Source of the DNA: Paramagnetospirillum kuznetsovii
GTDB taxonomy: Bacteria; Pseudomonadota; Alphaproteobacteria; Rhodospirillales; Magnetospirillaceae
Direction of reading: 5' to 3'
Assembly: GCF_003284725.1 (NCBI RefSeq)
Contig: NZ_PGTO01000004.1
Span: 62,001 to 126,000, forward strand
DNA: 64,000 nucleotides
The notes under the pieces are model-generated. The model ran no database searches, was not told where the DNA came from, and saw only the letters and a list, made by a program, of their open reading frames with translations. Positions 36,884-46,000 of this stretch are shown in pieces. Within the stretch, counting starts at the first letter, position 1. Each line of letters begins with the position of its first letter. The position numbers and the translations under genes were made by a program.

Positions 36884-38278
36884 TCACCATCCGTCGCAGC
36901 GCCCCGGCATCTCCAGCAGCCCGGCCTCGGGATGATGAATCCCGAAGCCGGTCAGGGCGATCTGGCGCCGGATGTCGGCCATGCTCCATCCCAGGGTGGA
37001 CAGGGTGTCGATGGCCCAGGCGAGATCGCTGGCCAGGAAGCTCTCCTGCGGGCGCCCGCCCAGCCGGAACAGGGTCTTCGCCCGGAGACGCTCGAAGCTC
37101 ATGGTGCGGCCTTCGCGGTGGATCTTCTTGATGCGGCCATTGGTGTTCTCGGTCATGCCGTTGGTGGTCCGCTCGGTGGTCCAGTAGGCCATGATCGGGC
37201 TCCGCCAGGCCCTCACCGCGTTCGCCACCCCGCGCAGTTCCGGCACTCGCCCGACGACCTCGCCGGCCCGCTTCAGCCAGGCGTCGAGCCGGGCGCCAGC
37301 CAGGGCCCGGTCCTCCTCGTCGAACACATCGAACAGCGCCTCCCTCATCTCGTAGGCGATCTTCAGCTCGGGATTGTCGTCGAGGACCTGCCGGAGAATG
37401 GGGCGCTCGACGAGGGCCAGTCTGGCGGCGCGCTTCTGCAGCATGGCCCGCAGCACGGTGGGGCGAGGCAGTTTGCTCCGCTTCTGCTGCTGTCGGCGCG
37501 GGGCCCCCTTCTGCTTCATGATCCGCATGCGCCAGGTGTTGACCACCGCGCGCGCCATCTGGGTCACGTGCCAGCGGTCGGCCACCACTGTGGCGTTGGG
37601 GAAGAACCGTCCGGCGAGGGTGGCGTATCCCCGGGTCATGTCGATGGCCACCACCTCTACGGCCTCGCGGTCTTCCATGGTCGCGAAGAAGCCCTCGAAA
37701 TCCTCCCGGCTCCGCCCTTCCAGCAGGGTGATCAGGTGCCCGGTGTCGAGATCGACCACCACACCGCGATCCTTGCCGCCGATATGGGCCTCGTCGATGC
37801 CGAGGCGGCGGGGGCCTTGGGGCGGGGCGATGGGCTTCCACCGCCGGATCGTCTCGTCGAAGATGGCCAGGATGGTCCGTTCGTCAACGCCGGTGCGCCG
37901 GGCCAGCTCGGTGGCGGTGAGGTTGTGGCTCTCCTGCTCGATCATCGCGACCAGGCGGGACGTCATCGCCCGGCTGGTATCGAGCCAATCCGGGCGGAGC
38001 GTCCGGGTGGCGCCGCAATGCCGGCAGCGGAGCACCGGATAGCTGAGATCAAGGCGGATCCAGCTGGTGCCCAGCGGCACATCCTGGATCTGGCAGCGAA
38101 CCGGCTGCTTGCTCTCCATACGGCCCGGGCAGCCGTGGGGACAGAGGCGATCGCCATCGGCTGGCTCGAAGCGGCAATCGATGACATGGCGGTGGATCCG
38201 TCGGGCGGCAGGATCCAGACGGCTGTGTTGCCCGACCAGACCGGGGAGCCCCAGGTGGGGCAGGAGGGAATGCTTCAT
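36884..38278 (-). CDS. ISL3-family transposase
   Basis: A 464-aa DDE transposase. The N-terminal zinc-finger-like cysteines are CPHGCPGRM...RCQ...LRCRHCG, followed by a helix-turn-helix (LTATELARRTGVDERTILAI). Acidic catalytic candidates are the D of LGIDEAHIGG, the D in VVAIDMTRGY or VVADRWHV, and the E in GMTENTNGRIKKI. The frame is intact. I see no terminal inverted repeats in the short flanks (33 bp to the fic stop; 32 bp to the PIN-like gene), so it may be an immobile remnant or a co-opted gene. Confidence 0.85.
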   Translation of the reverse strand: MKHSLLPHLGLPGLVGQHSRLDPAARRIHRHVIDCRFEPADGDRLCPHGCPGRMESKQPVRCQIQDVPLGTSWIRLDLSYPVLRCRHCGATRTLRPDWLDTSRAMTSRLVAMIEQESHNLTATELARRTGVDERTILAIFDETIRRWKPIAPPQGPRRLGIDEAHIGGKDRGVVVDLDTGHLITLLEGRSREDFEGFFATMEDREAVEVVAIDMTRGYATLAGRFFPNATVVADRWHVTQMARAVVNTWRMRIMKQKGAPRRQQQKRSKLPRPTVLRAMLQKRAARLALVERPILRQVLDDNPELKIAYEMREALFDVFDEEDRALAGARLDAWLKRAGEVVGRVPELRGVANAVRAWRSPIMAYWTTERTTNGMTENTNGRIKKIHREGRTMSFERLRAKTLFRLGGRPQESFLASDLAWAIDTLSTLGWSMADIRRQIALTGFGIHHPEAGLLEMPGRCDGW

Positions 38279-38310
38279 GGCGGTTCTCCGGCTTTGTGTG
38301 GCTTGCTGGT

Positions 38311-38706
38311 TCAGCCGTAGACCGACCAGAACTCCTCCGGCGTGATCACCGGATAGGTATCTGTCATGGCCAGCAGGGCTTCGTTCTCGGTAACGCAGTG
38401 AGTTGCGCCGCACGGCAGGCGTTTCCTGCCCCGGGGTGTGGCTGGCGGTTCGCATCGGCTTCCCGGCGGCAGGACGACGGTGTTGAGGCGGATGGCGGCG
38501 ATGAGGTCGTTGACCTCGAGCACCGACCATCCCAGGCGACCGGCCAGGCGATAGAAGATGTGGGCCAGGTCCTCGATTGCGGTGATCTCCAGGACGAGCT
38601 CCAGGCTGCCATGGCGCCAGGCGGAGATGATCCGCCCCTGGACGGTGCCGGGATAGGCGAGGCCGATGGCCACGGTTTCGGCGTCGGTCATGATGCGATG
38701 GGACAT
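38311..38706 (-). CDS. Degenerate PIN-domain (COG1569-like) protein, partner of Phd-like antitoxin
   Basis: A 131-aa protein, 4 bp downstream of the antitoxin-like gene and preceded by GGAGGG. Its layout parallels PIN-family toxins. YPGTVQGRIISAWRHGSLEL corresponds to the family's FPGSP-GRLLEAWR-G-FEL. HCVTENEALLAMTDTYPVIT then PEEF corresponds to the YLVTGDKDLLAL...IVTPREF ending. However, the usual DTN is replaced by DAE, and the D-x-D cluster and GDKD are lost (ENEA). This suggests loss of RNase activity or a changed function. The homology is inferred by eye. Confidence 0.55.
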   Translation of the reverse strand: MSHRIMTDAETVAIGLAYPGTVQGRIISAWRHGSLELVLEITAIEDLAHIFYRLAGRLGWSVLEVNDLIAAIRLNTVVLPPGSRCEPPATPRGRKRLPCGATHCVTENEALLAMTDTYPVITPEEFWSVYG

Positions 38707-38710
38707 GGGA

Positions 38711-38992
38711 TCAGCCCTCCCCGCCCGGGGCCTGGACCTCGGCGGCCATGGCCTTGAGATTGGCGATGCCGTCCTCGGCCGGGATTGCCGCGAAGGTCGC
38801 CGCGATCCCTTCGGCCAGCGGGACCAGCCGCCGCTGCGCCTCGCGCACTCGCTGGAACAGTCCGGTATCGATCAGGGTGGCGACATGCTTGCCGTCCTTG
38901 GTCAGGGCGATGCAGTCGCCGCGGTACTGTACCCGGTTGATCATGTCGCCCAGGTTGCTGCGAAAGGTCTGGGCATCGACGTCGACGATCAT
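38711..38992 (-). CDS. Phd/YefM-type antitoxin-like protein
   Basis: A 93-aa protein beginning MIVDVDAQTFRSNLGDMINR, followed by GDCIALTKDGKHVATLID, the classic N-terminal DNA-binding fold of Phd/YefM antitoxins. The C-terminal half is a helical, acidic tail suited to binding a toxin. GGAGGAGGACTCC precedes the ATG at 38992. The region upstream is rich in short ATGGTC repeats (GACCATCATGGTC at about 39118), possible operators. Confidence 0.75.
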   Translation of the reverse strand: MIVDVDAQTFRSNLGDMINRVQYRGDCIALTKDGKHVATLIDTGLFQRVREAQRRLVPLAEGIAATFAAIPAEDGIANLKAMAAEVQAPGGEG

Positions 38993-39196
38993 GGAGTCCT
39001 CCTCCTGCTGTGTGGTCCCGGGGGAGGATATGGATCGCATCGGGCGGAGCGGGCACGGCGATGGCCGGGCTGGTCTGATCGATGGGATCATGATGGTCGG
39101 GATGGCGGGGCGGGCCATGACCATCATGGTCCGGGTGGTCACGCCACCGATGACCCTCATGGTCCCCATGGTCAGGGGAGGATTCGGGCGGAAAAT

Positions 39197-39303
39197 CCGG
39201 CTCGGCAAGGCGGCGATCCGAGGGGGGATCGGGCTCTGAAGGGGTTGAGAACGCCCAGTTATGGGCCTCTTGCCCCCCCGGCCTCGCCGCCTTGCCGAGC
39301 CGG
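39197..39303. repeat. Perfect 19-bp inverted repeat in the gap between antitoxin and recombinase
   Basis: CCGGCTCGGCAAGGCGGCG (39197-39215) and its exact complement (39285-39303) are 69 bp apart. The second arm ends 5 bp from the stop of the recombinase gene at 39309. The gap 38993-39308 carries no gene. It may be a recombination site, or a terminator for the minus-strand recombinase operon. Confidence 0.6.
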
Positions 39304-39308
39304 ACCTT

Positions 39309-40283
39309 TCAGAGGCCGGTGCGTGCCATTCGGCTGGTCGCTAACGCATCCGCCGGGCGGATGTACTGCCACAGGGTCTGGCGGCGCTGGTGACCGGTCT
39401 GGCGCTGGATCGCCCATTCGGGCGCGCCTGCCATGGCCGCCGACGAGGCGAAGCCGGCCCGCAGCGAATGGGCCCCCAGGCTCGCCACGAAGGCCCGCGC
39501 CCGACGACCCGACAGCCCCCTGGCCTCGGCCGCCCAGCCCGCCGCCTTGCAGACGATGCGGGCCACCGCCCGCGGCCGCAGGAAGGCCTCCTGGATCCGC
39601 CCGAAGCGGTCGATGGGCCGGAACAGCGGTCCCTCCGACAGATGCGCCCGCATCACCCAATCCTTCACCGCCGCCACCGGGCAGGGGCCGTCATCGCTGG
39701 CGCAGGCAATGCCTTTGATCAGCGACGCCGAACCGTCCTGGTCGGTCTTGCCGCCCGGCAGGTGGACCACCAGTCCGCCGGCCCGGAAGTCGAGCATGGA
39801 GATCTCCAAGGCGGCGAGTTCGGAGCGGCGGAAGCCGCCGGCGAAACCCAGCAGCAGCATCGCCCGGTCCCGCGCCCCGGCCAGCGAGCGCGGCAGCCCC
39901 GCCACCATGGCCCGCATGTCGTCCGGCGTCAGCGCCTCCTTGCCCTGGGGCCGCGCCCCATGCACCCGCCGGATCCCCGACAGCACCGCGCGGATCTCGT
40001 GGTTGCCAGGATCGAAGGCATGACCGGCAGCCCGGTGATAGGCGGCCAGCGCCGCCAGGCGGCGGTCGAGGGTGGTGGCCCGCAGCGTCCCGGCATGGGC
40101 GGCCAGATACTGGCAGACGGCATCGACGCTGGTGGGCAGCGCCGGCTGGCCCACCTCAGTGCACCAGGCCTGGAAGTGGGTCCAGTCGGAGCGGTAGGCC
40201 CGCCGGGTCGAGGGCGCCCGCGAGGCCGCCCGGTAGAGGGCCAGCCGGTCGGCGGTGTCCTCGGGCAGATCAGTCGGCGCCAT
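39309..40283 (-). CDS. Tyrosine recombinase, XerC/D-like, third in the element
   Basis: A 324-aa recombinase with a SAM-like N-terminal domain (SRAPSTRRAYRSDWTHFQAW) and a catalytic domain. Catalytic residues: R152 (GGFRRSELAAL), K near 179 (GGKTDQDG), H272-S-L-R275, H298 (TGHQRR) and Y307 (QYIRP). This compact form is common in plasmids and integrons of alphaproteobacteria. The ATG at 40283 overlaps the end of the 62-aa gene by 14 bp, so both are co-translated. Confidence 0.88.
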   Translation of the reverse strand: MAPTDLPEDTADRLALYRAASRAPSTRRAYRSDWTHFQAWCTEVGQPALPTSVDAVCQYLAAHAGTLRATTLDRRLAALAAYHRAAGHAFDPGNHEIRAVLSGIRRVHGARPQGKEALTPDDMRAMVAGLPRSLAGARDRAMLLLGFAGGFRRSELAALEISMLDFRAGGLVVHLPGGKTDQDGSASLIKGIACASDDGPCPVAAVKDWVMRAHLSEGPLFRPIDRFGRIQEAFLRPRAVARIVCKAAGWAAEARGLSGRRARAFVASLGAHSLRAGFASSAAMAGAPEWAIQRQTGHQRRQTLWQYIRPADALATSRMARTGL

Positions 40284-40458
40284 GGGACACCTCCTGGCCG
40301 GCGGAATCGTTGAGGGTGAGGTGGCAGCAATGCTGGCCCTCGCGGTCAACATAGTCATCGACCACGCGGAGCCGCCGGTTGGGCAGGCGCTGCAGCCAGT
40401 CGAGGCATTCGCGCAGGCGGCCGCCATGGCCTCTGGGCGAGATCAGGATCACATCCAT
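40270..40458 (-). CDS. Small partner protein of the third recombinase (hypothetical)
   Basis: A 62-aa protein starting MDVILISPRGHGGRLRECLD. It is basic, with predicted alternating strands and helix (RRLRVVDDYVDREGQHCCHL). Its end overlaps the recombinase start by 14 bp, implying co-translation. There is no known motif. It may be an accessory DNA-binding factor. Confidence 0.6.
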   Translation of the reverse strand: MDVILISPRGHGGRLRECLDWLQRLPNRRLRVVDDYVDREGQHCCHLTLNDSAGQEVSHGAD

Positions 40459-40576
40459 GGGAATCCTCCATGAGAGGGGTGGAGGCCGGGCAAACCCCGC
40501 CCGTTGACGGCCCACGGATGGACCGCCGGAGCAATGGTATGCACAGCCGGACTTGCCTAAGGAGATCACCTCAGGC

Positions 40577-40635
40577 TAGTACTCTGGTTACCACTCCGGC
40601 GAGTCCGGGTCAACAGAATTGGTACAGGGGTACTA
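40577..40635. promoter_or_regulatory. Mirrored operator-like repeats before the XRE gene
   Basis: TAGTACTCTGGTTACCA (40577-40593) is mirrored by TGGTACAGGGGTACTA (40620-40635) just before the XRE start codon. The pair lies between the divergent 62-aa/recombinase operon and the regulator, as expected for a regulator that controls both. Confidence 0.5.
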
Positions 40636-40637
40636 AA

Positions 40638-40886
40638 GTGAGCCTCACGCCGATCCAGTGCCGCATGGCACGGGCCGCCCTCTTCCTCGGCTTCCGCGAG
40701 CTGGCCAAGATGGCCAACGTCTCCCCCAACACCATCGCCCGCCTCGAACGCGGCGAGAGCATGAACCCGCGCACTCTGGTCAAAGTGCGCACCGTGCTGG
40801 AGGACGCCGGGGTGATGTTTATCGACGCCGATGAGGTGGGCGGCGTTGGGGTGAGGGTGAAGGGGGAGAGGAATGCGGCACTGTAA
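40638..40886 (+). CDS. XRE-family helix-turn-helix regulator
   Basis: An 82-aa DNA-binding protein consisting of one HTH domain (MARAALFLGFRELAKMANVS, then PNTIARLERG) and a short tail. It has the common short XRE layout with FIDADEVGGVGVRVKGE after the HTH. The GTG at 40638 was chosen because it directly follows the mirrored operator and starts at the conserved TPIQCRMARAA. Divergent to the recombinase operon, it is likely that operon's regulator and its own. Confidence 0.78.
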   Translation: MSLTPIQCRMARAALFLGFRELAKMANVSPNTIARLERGESMNPRTLVKVRTVLEDAGVMFIDADEVGGVGVRVKGERNAAL

Positions 40887-41023
40887 AGAGCATTGGCTGG
40901 GGCGGCTAGAATGACTGCAAGGAGTCGAGAGCGGTATGTCCACCTGATGAAGTATGTCAGGCAAGGCTGCCGTGAACGTTCGAGGAGGATATCAACCTGG
41001 GTGAACATATGGGGTGGTTGCGC

Positions 41024-41043
41024 ATTGAAAGTCGACTTTCAAT
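41024..41043. repeat. 20-bp perfect palindrome at the end of the RT transcription unit
   Basis: ATTGAAAGTCGACTTTCAAT is fully self-complementary and overlaps the stop codon of the 48-aa ORF on the minus strand. It could be a terminator-like or protein-binding site. Confidence 0.6.
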
Positions 41044-41185
41044 AGATTCCGTCGTCTTCAAAGCCCATCTGTTCGTCATCACCGCCCTCGTCAAGATCGT
41101 CGAGTTCATCGACGTCCTCACCCTGGATTGCCTCTCGCAAGCGCCTCAATCGCTCGTTCTCCTGCCGCAATCCGCGCAAGGTCAT
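41039..41185 (-). CDS. Possible 48-aa acidic protein downstream of the reverse transcriptase
   Basis: The ORF starts with a basic, coiled-coil-like helix (MTLRGLRQENERLRRLREAI) and ends in a strongly acidic tail (GEDVDELDDLDEGGDDEQ). It is 100 bp beyond the RT stop on the same strand. The sharp charge segregation and the absence of any competing frame argue for translation, but no clear ribosome site is seen. If real, it could be a small effector or inhibitor of the RT unit, or a DNA mimic. Confidence 0.4.
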   Translation of the reverse strand: MTLRGLRQENERLRRLREAIQGEDVDELDDLDEGGDDEQMGFEDDGIY

Positions 41186-41284
41186 AGTGATAGAGGTGTA
41201 CCCGCGCGCTATGTCTAAAAAGCGGATCCGCTTTGCAAAGAGTAACCCGAAATACTGATCTTGAGCTATAAATACATCACTGAT

Positions 41285-42742
41285 TCAAGGAAGAAATCCT
41301 TGAACAACAGCCTCATAAGAATACAACCACATTGGGCTCCGCAGCCCATCTGCTGTGAGTGATTGATCCCAAAGGCTGCGATCCACGACTCCGTGCACGA
41401 GTCCTTGCGCGTCAAGGCACACAACCAAAAGCGCGATGAATCCGTTCTCAATTTCAAACAGCGGCTTGAGGCGCCCAGCAGGAAGAGTCAAATTGAGGCG
41501 AATAGCTAGAAAAAGAAGCCATATAATCTCGCCAGACCTGTTGGATCGTGCTAGCACATGAATTCTATTGCTAATGAACTCTGTTAGTATTTCTTCATTC
41601 ACATCGCAACTAGCTACTTGTCGCAGCAGAAGTATTTCAACCATAATTGGTATTATGCTTGGATTTCTTCGATACGCATTAATGAGGCTAAATTGAATGG
41701 CGTCCCAATCTTTGACGTTTACAAAGGCCGAGCGTGCGTGCTGGAGTCCGAACTTCTCCACGTTTAAGTCCGAGTGAATCTCGCATAGGCGACCAAGCTG
41801 ATAGAGGAAGTGCTGAAGTTCGTCCGTTTCAGTTTGCCTCCCCGGGGGATGGCGCGGCAGATGTGCACGAACTGCTTGCTGCCATCCCGTGTGGTGACGA
41901 TGCGACGTGGGGAATATTGCGGACTTCTCGCCATTCAGCTCAAGCTCGAACGCAGCCAGTGTTTGGCGCAACGCAGCCAACAATTCTTCACCGCTCGCCC
42001 CGCTGGGGCTGCTGAGTGTGTAGTCATCGATATAGCGAGATGCGTCACGCCTTCCAATGCCCAGCCGCTGCTGGAGAAGCCCATCTACTGCCGACGCCAC
42101 CAACTCGGCGATAAGCCGGGACGTGTCTGGACCAACCGGGAGCCCTAACGTTTGACCATCCTGGGCGTTCCGGCACAACAGATCTATCAAATTCCCGTAT
42201 TGCGTGGCGCTGCGGTTCTGTTTGGCGAACGCCTTTGTGTGAATTGCCCAAGGGATCGCATGAGTATAAATTGAATGAAAAAAGGCTCGGATGTCCCCTA
42301 CTGCGTATTCTTCACGACGGGAGGAAAGATTCACGCGAGTGTCATCCCTTAAGGCAATGCTCGGTCGCATAAGGGCGCGTGAGCCAGACCAGTCAAAAAC
42401 CGGCGGCGAAAGTGTAATAACGGACTTGCGGGCTTTGCGGCGTAGATCGATATAATTGTTGGCCAGAACCCTAGATAGGAGCAGGTGCGCAACAGGGTTT
42501 GGCACACCGTGTCGGCGGTCTTCTTTTCCGAAGCGAGGAAAATAAAACCACGCGGGTTCCGAAATATAGGCATGGTGATTGGGAGCCCCCCGCCTGGTAA
42601 GCGGCAAGGCATCTATTCCCGTAAGGATTGATGTCCGATACTTAGCCAGCGTCTCGGAGACAAAGCATGGCGGCAATTCTGGCGCAAAATACCCATGAGA
42701 GATTAGGCGCCTTAGGCGCTCGGATTTGGTCTTTGCGCTCAT
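41285..42742 (-). CDS. Reverse transcriptase, non-retron (Abi/DRT-like)
   Basis: A 485-aa RNA-directed DNA polymerase. The N-terminus ISHGYFAPELPPCFVSETLA is typical of defence-associated RTs. Motif A is VGDIRAFFHSIY (D150), motif B is GLPVGPDTSRL (200-210), the catalytic box is RYIDDY (residues 236-241) and LNGEKS follows. A helical domain of about 200 residues follows the palm, as in Abi-type RTs. There is no maturase domain, intron or msr/msd-like repeat. The start is ATG 42742 (or 42745). Codon use and lower G+C than its neighbours indicate recent transfer. It is divergent from the giant fusion gene. Confidence 0.88.
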   Translation of the reverse strand: MSAKTKSERLRRLISHGYFAPELPPCFVSETLAKYRTSILTGIDALPLTRRGAPNHHAYISEPAWFYFPRFGKEDRRHGVPNPVAHLLLSRVLANNYIDLRRKARKSVITLSPPVFDWSGSRALMRPSIALRDDTRVNLSSRREEYAVGDIRAFFHSIYTHAIPWAIHTKAFAKQNRSATQYGNLIDLLCRNAQDGQTLGLPVGPDTSRLIAELVASAVDGLLQQRLGIGRRDASRYIDDYTLSSPSGASGEELLAALRQTLAAFELELNGEKSAIFPTSHRHHTGWQQAVRAHLPRHPPGRQTETDELQHFLYQLGRLCEIHSDLNVEKFGLQHARSAFVNVKDWDAIQFSLINAYRRNPSIIPIMVEILLLRQVASCDVNEEILTEFISNRIHVLARSNRSGEIIWLLFLAIRLNLTLPAGRLKPLFEIENGFIALLVVCLDAQGLVHGVVDRSLWDQSLTADGLRSPMWLYSYEAVVQGFLP

Positions 42743-43019
42743 CATATCCCCATTAATTTCGCCGCGATGAAGAGATCGCCCCTTGCGTTCGGCGGAATAC
42801 GAAAAGCTTACAGCTTCCAACAAAAAAGTCTATTACGTGTTTTATCGGTGCAGCAAGTTTCTTATGGCGGGCAATAAGCTGGAGCAAACATTCGCCGTGC
42901 AGCTCCAATCAAAGATTTCGGATTGGCATAAAAGGAAGGCACGCCCCTTTGAACATCAGCTTTCGGTAGTGACTTTCGCTGTGAGGGCCAAAAATCGGTC
43001 CGAGGAGCGACCGACAGTC
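42743..43019. other. Divergent intergenic region between RT and fusion genes, possible RNA or long leader
   Basis: These 277 bp are A+T-richer than the flanks and hold the two divergent promoters. The plus-strand frame of the fusion gene is open through it (from 42783), but the encoded peptide is low in recognisable structure. Some RT defence systems encode a template RNA next to the RT, so this is the place to look for one. I see no strong hairpin by eye. Confidence 0.35.
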
Positions 43020-46000
43020 ATGGGCGCAATCAGGACATTTAGCCATGATGGCTTGATACCATCGGAAGGTGGTGTAGCATCCCCTATCTCCAATTCTGCG
43101 TTAGCCCCCCCCGTGCCCGACACGATCGCCTACTACAACACCAATGCGAGCACGTTCTTTGCGGACACTGTCGGGGTCGACATGTCAGAACTCCATCTGC
43201 GCTTCCTCTCAGCAATCCCGGGCGGCGGGCTCATACTCGATGCTGGCTGCGGGTCGGGGAGGGACAGCAAGGCTTTCGCTGAACGTGGCTATCGGGTCAA
43301 CGCCTTCGACGGATCGCCCGAACTCGTCGAGAAGGCCACGGAAGTCATCGGTCAGCAGGTCCGTCTGTGCCGCTTCGAGGAATTCGGCGACCGGGATTGC
43401 TACGACGGGATCTGGGCCTGCGCCAGCTTGCTCCATGTCGCCGAACAGGAGTTGCCTGCGGCGATCGGACGGCTGTGGGCATCCCTCAAGCCCTCAGGGG
43501 TGTTCTACCTCAGCTTCAAGTACGGCGATGGCCAGCGCACACAGGGCGGACGGCACTTCACGGACGCCACGGAAGCCAGGTTGACGGCTTGGCTGACGGG
43601 CCTTCCGGACATTGAATCCGTCGAGTGCTGGATCACCACCGACAAACGGCCCGACCGCAATGAATCTTGGCTCAATGCCCTGGTGAAGAGGAAGGCCGTT
43701 GTCCAAGCGAAGCTGATCACGGGCGAAGCCGCCCATCCCTTCCTGCCTCAGCTCTGCGCGGCCATGGCGCAGGCAGATGAAATCGATCTGGCCGTCGCAT
43801 TCATCAAGACGACGGGATTACGGCTCCTCCTTCAGGACCTCCATGCCGCCTTGGGTCTTGATGAAGCGCGATCTCGCAGGCCCGCCCGACTGCGGGTGGT
43901 GACCAGCGATTATCTCGACGTTACTGACCCCGATGCATTGCGCCTTCTGATGCTGATGCAGGAGAATGGCGCCCAGATCCGCATCTTCGAGGCGAATGGG
44001 ACTAGCTTCCACATGAAGGCCTATCTCTTCGCTCGGTTCAGCGGCGACGGCGCCATGAGCGGAACTGCCTTCATCGGCTCCAGCAATATCAGCCGGATGG
44101 CGCTGACGGATGGCCTCGAGTGGAACTACCGGATCGATTATCCGGGAGACCAGGGCTTCGTCGAAGCCCGCGCTCGGTTTGAAGATCTCTTCGGGGATCC
44201 CAGAACCACATCTCTTACCGATGCCTGGATCGACCGCTACGAGGCCCGCCGCATTCCACCAGCTAGGTCTGTCGCACCGGGGAGTGAGGAACAAGAACCA
44301 CCGCCGACGCCAACGCCGGTTCAAGTCCAAGCCCTTGCCGCACTCGATGGCACCAGACGGAGCGGATTCCGGCGAGGCTTGGTCGTACTTGCCACCGGCC
44401 TCGGCAAGACATGGCTGGCCGCGTTCGACGCCGAACAGCTTGGGGCTCGCCGCGTGCTGTTCATCGCCCATCGCGAAGAGATCCTGTATCAGGCTGCGGA
44501 AACCTTCATCCGTATCAGGCCGAAGGCCCGTGTCGGCTTTTTCATGGGACAGGTGCGGGACGTCCAGGTCGATGTCCTCTGCGCTTCGGTGCAAACGCTG
44601 GGGAAGGCGCTCCATCTGGATCGTTTCGCACCCCAGCACTTCGACTACATCGTCATCGACGAGTTCCACCATGCCGCAGCGCCGACCTATCGACGCCTCC
44701 TGACCCATTTCGCGCCCCAATTCCTCTTGGGATTGACGGCGACCCCGGATCGAACGGACCAATCCGACATCCTGACGCTGTGCGACGACAACCTCGTCTT
44801 TGGGTGCGACCTGTTTTCCGGGATCTCGGCCGGACTGCTGGCCCCATTCCACTATTATGGGATCTGGGACGAATCGGTGGATTACCGCGAGATCCCATGG
44901 CGCAGCGGTCGTTTCGATCCGGAACAGCTTTCAAACAAGCTGGCCACCCTTGCGCGTGCGCGCCACGCCCTGAAGCAATGGCAGGATCGCGCCCAGAGTA
45001 AGACCCTGGCCTTCTGCGTCTCGATCCGGCACGCCGAGTATATGGCTGAGCAATTCGGGCGGGCTGGGGTCCGTGCGGCGGCTGTCTATGCCGGCTCTGC
45101 ACTGGGGCGAAGCGAAGCCCTCGAACAACTCGCCGATGGCAGGTTGCAGGTGATCTTCTCGGTCGATCTATTCAATGAAGGCGTCGACCTTCCCGGCATC
45201 GACACGGTGCTGATGCTGCGTCCGACGGAATCGAAGATCCTGTTCCTGCAACAGCTTGGGCGAGGCCTTCGCCGCGCCGCAGGGAAAGAGCGGTTGGTCG
45301 TTCTGGACTTCATCGGCAACCACCACAGTTTCCTTCACAAGCCGCAGGCACTGGCCAAGGCCGGGGCCACCTACCGACAGCTGGCCGAATTCGCCCGCAA
45401 GGTCGAAGCACGTAGGCTTGAGCTTCCGACGGGCTGCTTCATCAATTACGACCTCGAACTCATCGATTTCCTCAAAGCCCTCGATACCGATGGTGCGTCG
45501 AAAGATTACCTCGCTCTGAGAGACGGATTGGGCCGTCGCCCGACCCTTTCCGAATTCTACCGCGCTGGGGCGAATGTCTCTCGGGCGCGGCAAGAGTTTG
45601 GCAGTTGGTTCGAACTGGTTGGCTCGATGGAAGATCTATCGGAGGCAGAATCCGCCATCGTGACGAAGCATCGGGAATTCCTTCGCGACCTAGAAGCAAC
45701 AGCCATGACCAAGTCCTTCAAGATGGTCTTGCTCGAAAGCTTCCAGGAACTGAACGGGTGGGAAGCCCCGCCGTCCTTGGACGCATTGGCGGAACGCTCA
45801 TGGCACGTCCTTCAACGGCGGCGCCCACTGCTCGGCGATCTCCCTGACGATCATGCAACGGCCTCCGATGGTGCCAGTGAGGGGTGGAAACGATACTGGC
45901 GCGACAATCCAGTCAATGCCTGGATCGGCGGGAACCGAGCTTCCGGAGCCAAGACGCTTTTCCGATTGGTCGATGATAGGTTCGAGCCGACCTTCAGTGT

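Noticed and set aside
41009-41218. 69-codon plus-strand frame after the XRE gene
   Set aside because: It is antisense to the more convincing charge-segregated 48-aa ORF and crosses the palindrome; no ribosome site.
41285-43019. Retron or group II intron RT
   Set aside because: No msr/msd inverted repeats, no intron domain V-like hairpin and no maturase domain were found near the RT.
42783-43019. N-terminal 79-residue extension of the giant fusion
   Set aside because: No domain, atypical composition and no better ribosome site; the ATG at 43020 was preferred, although the extension cannot be excluded.
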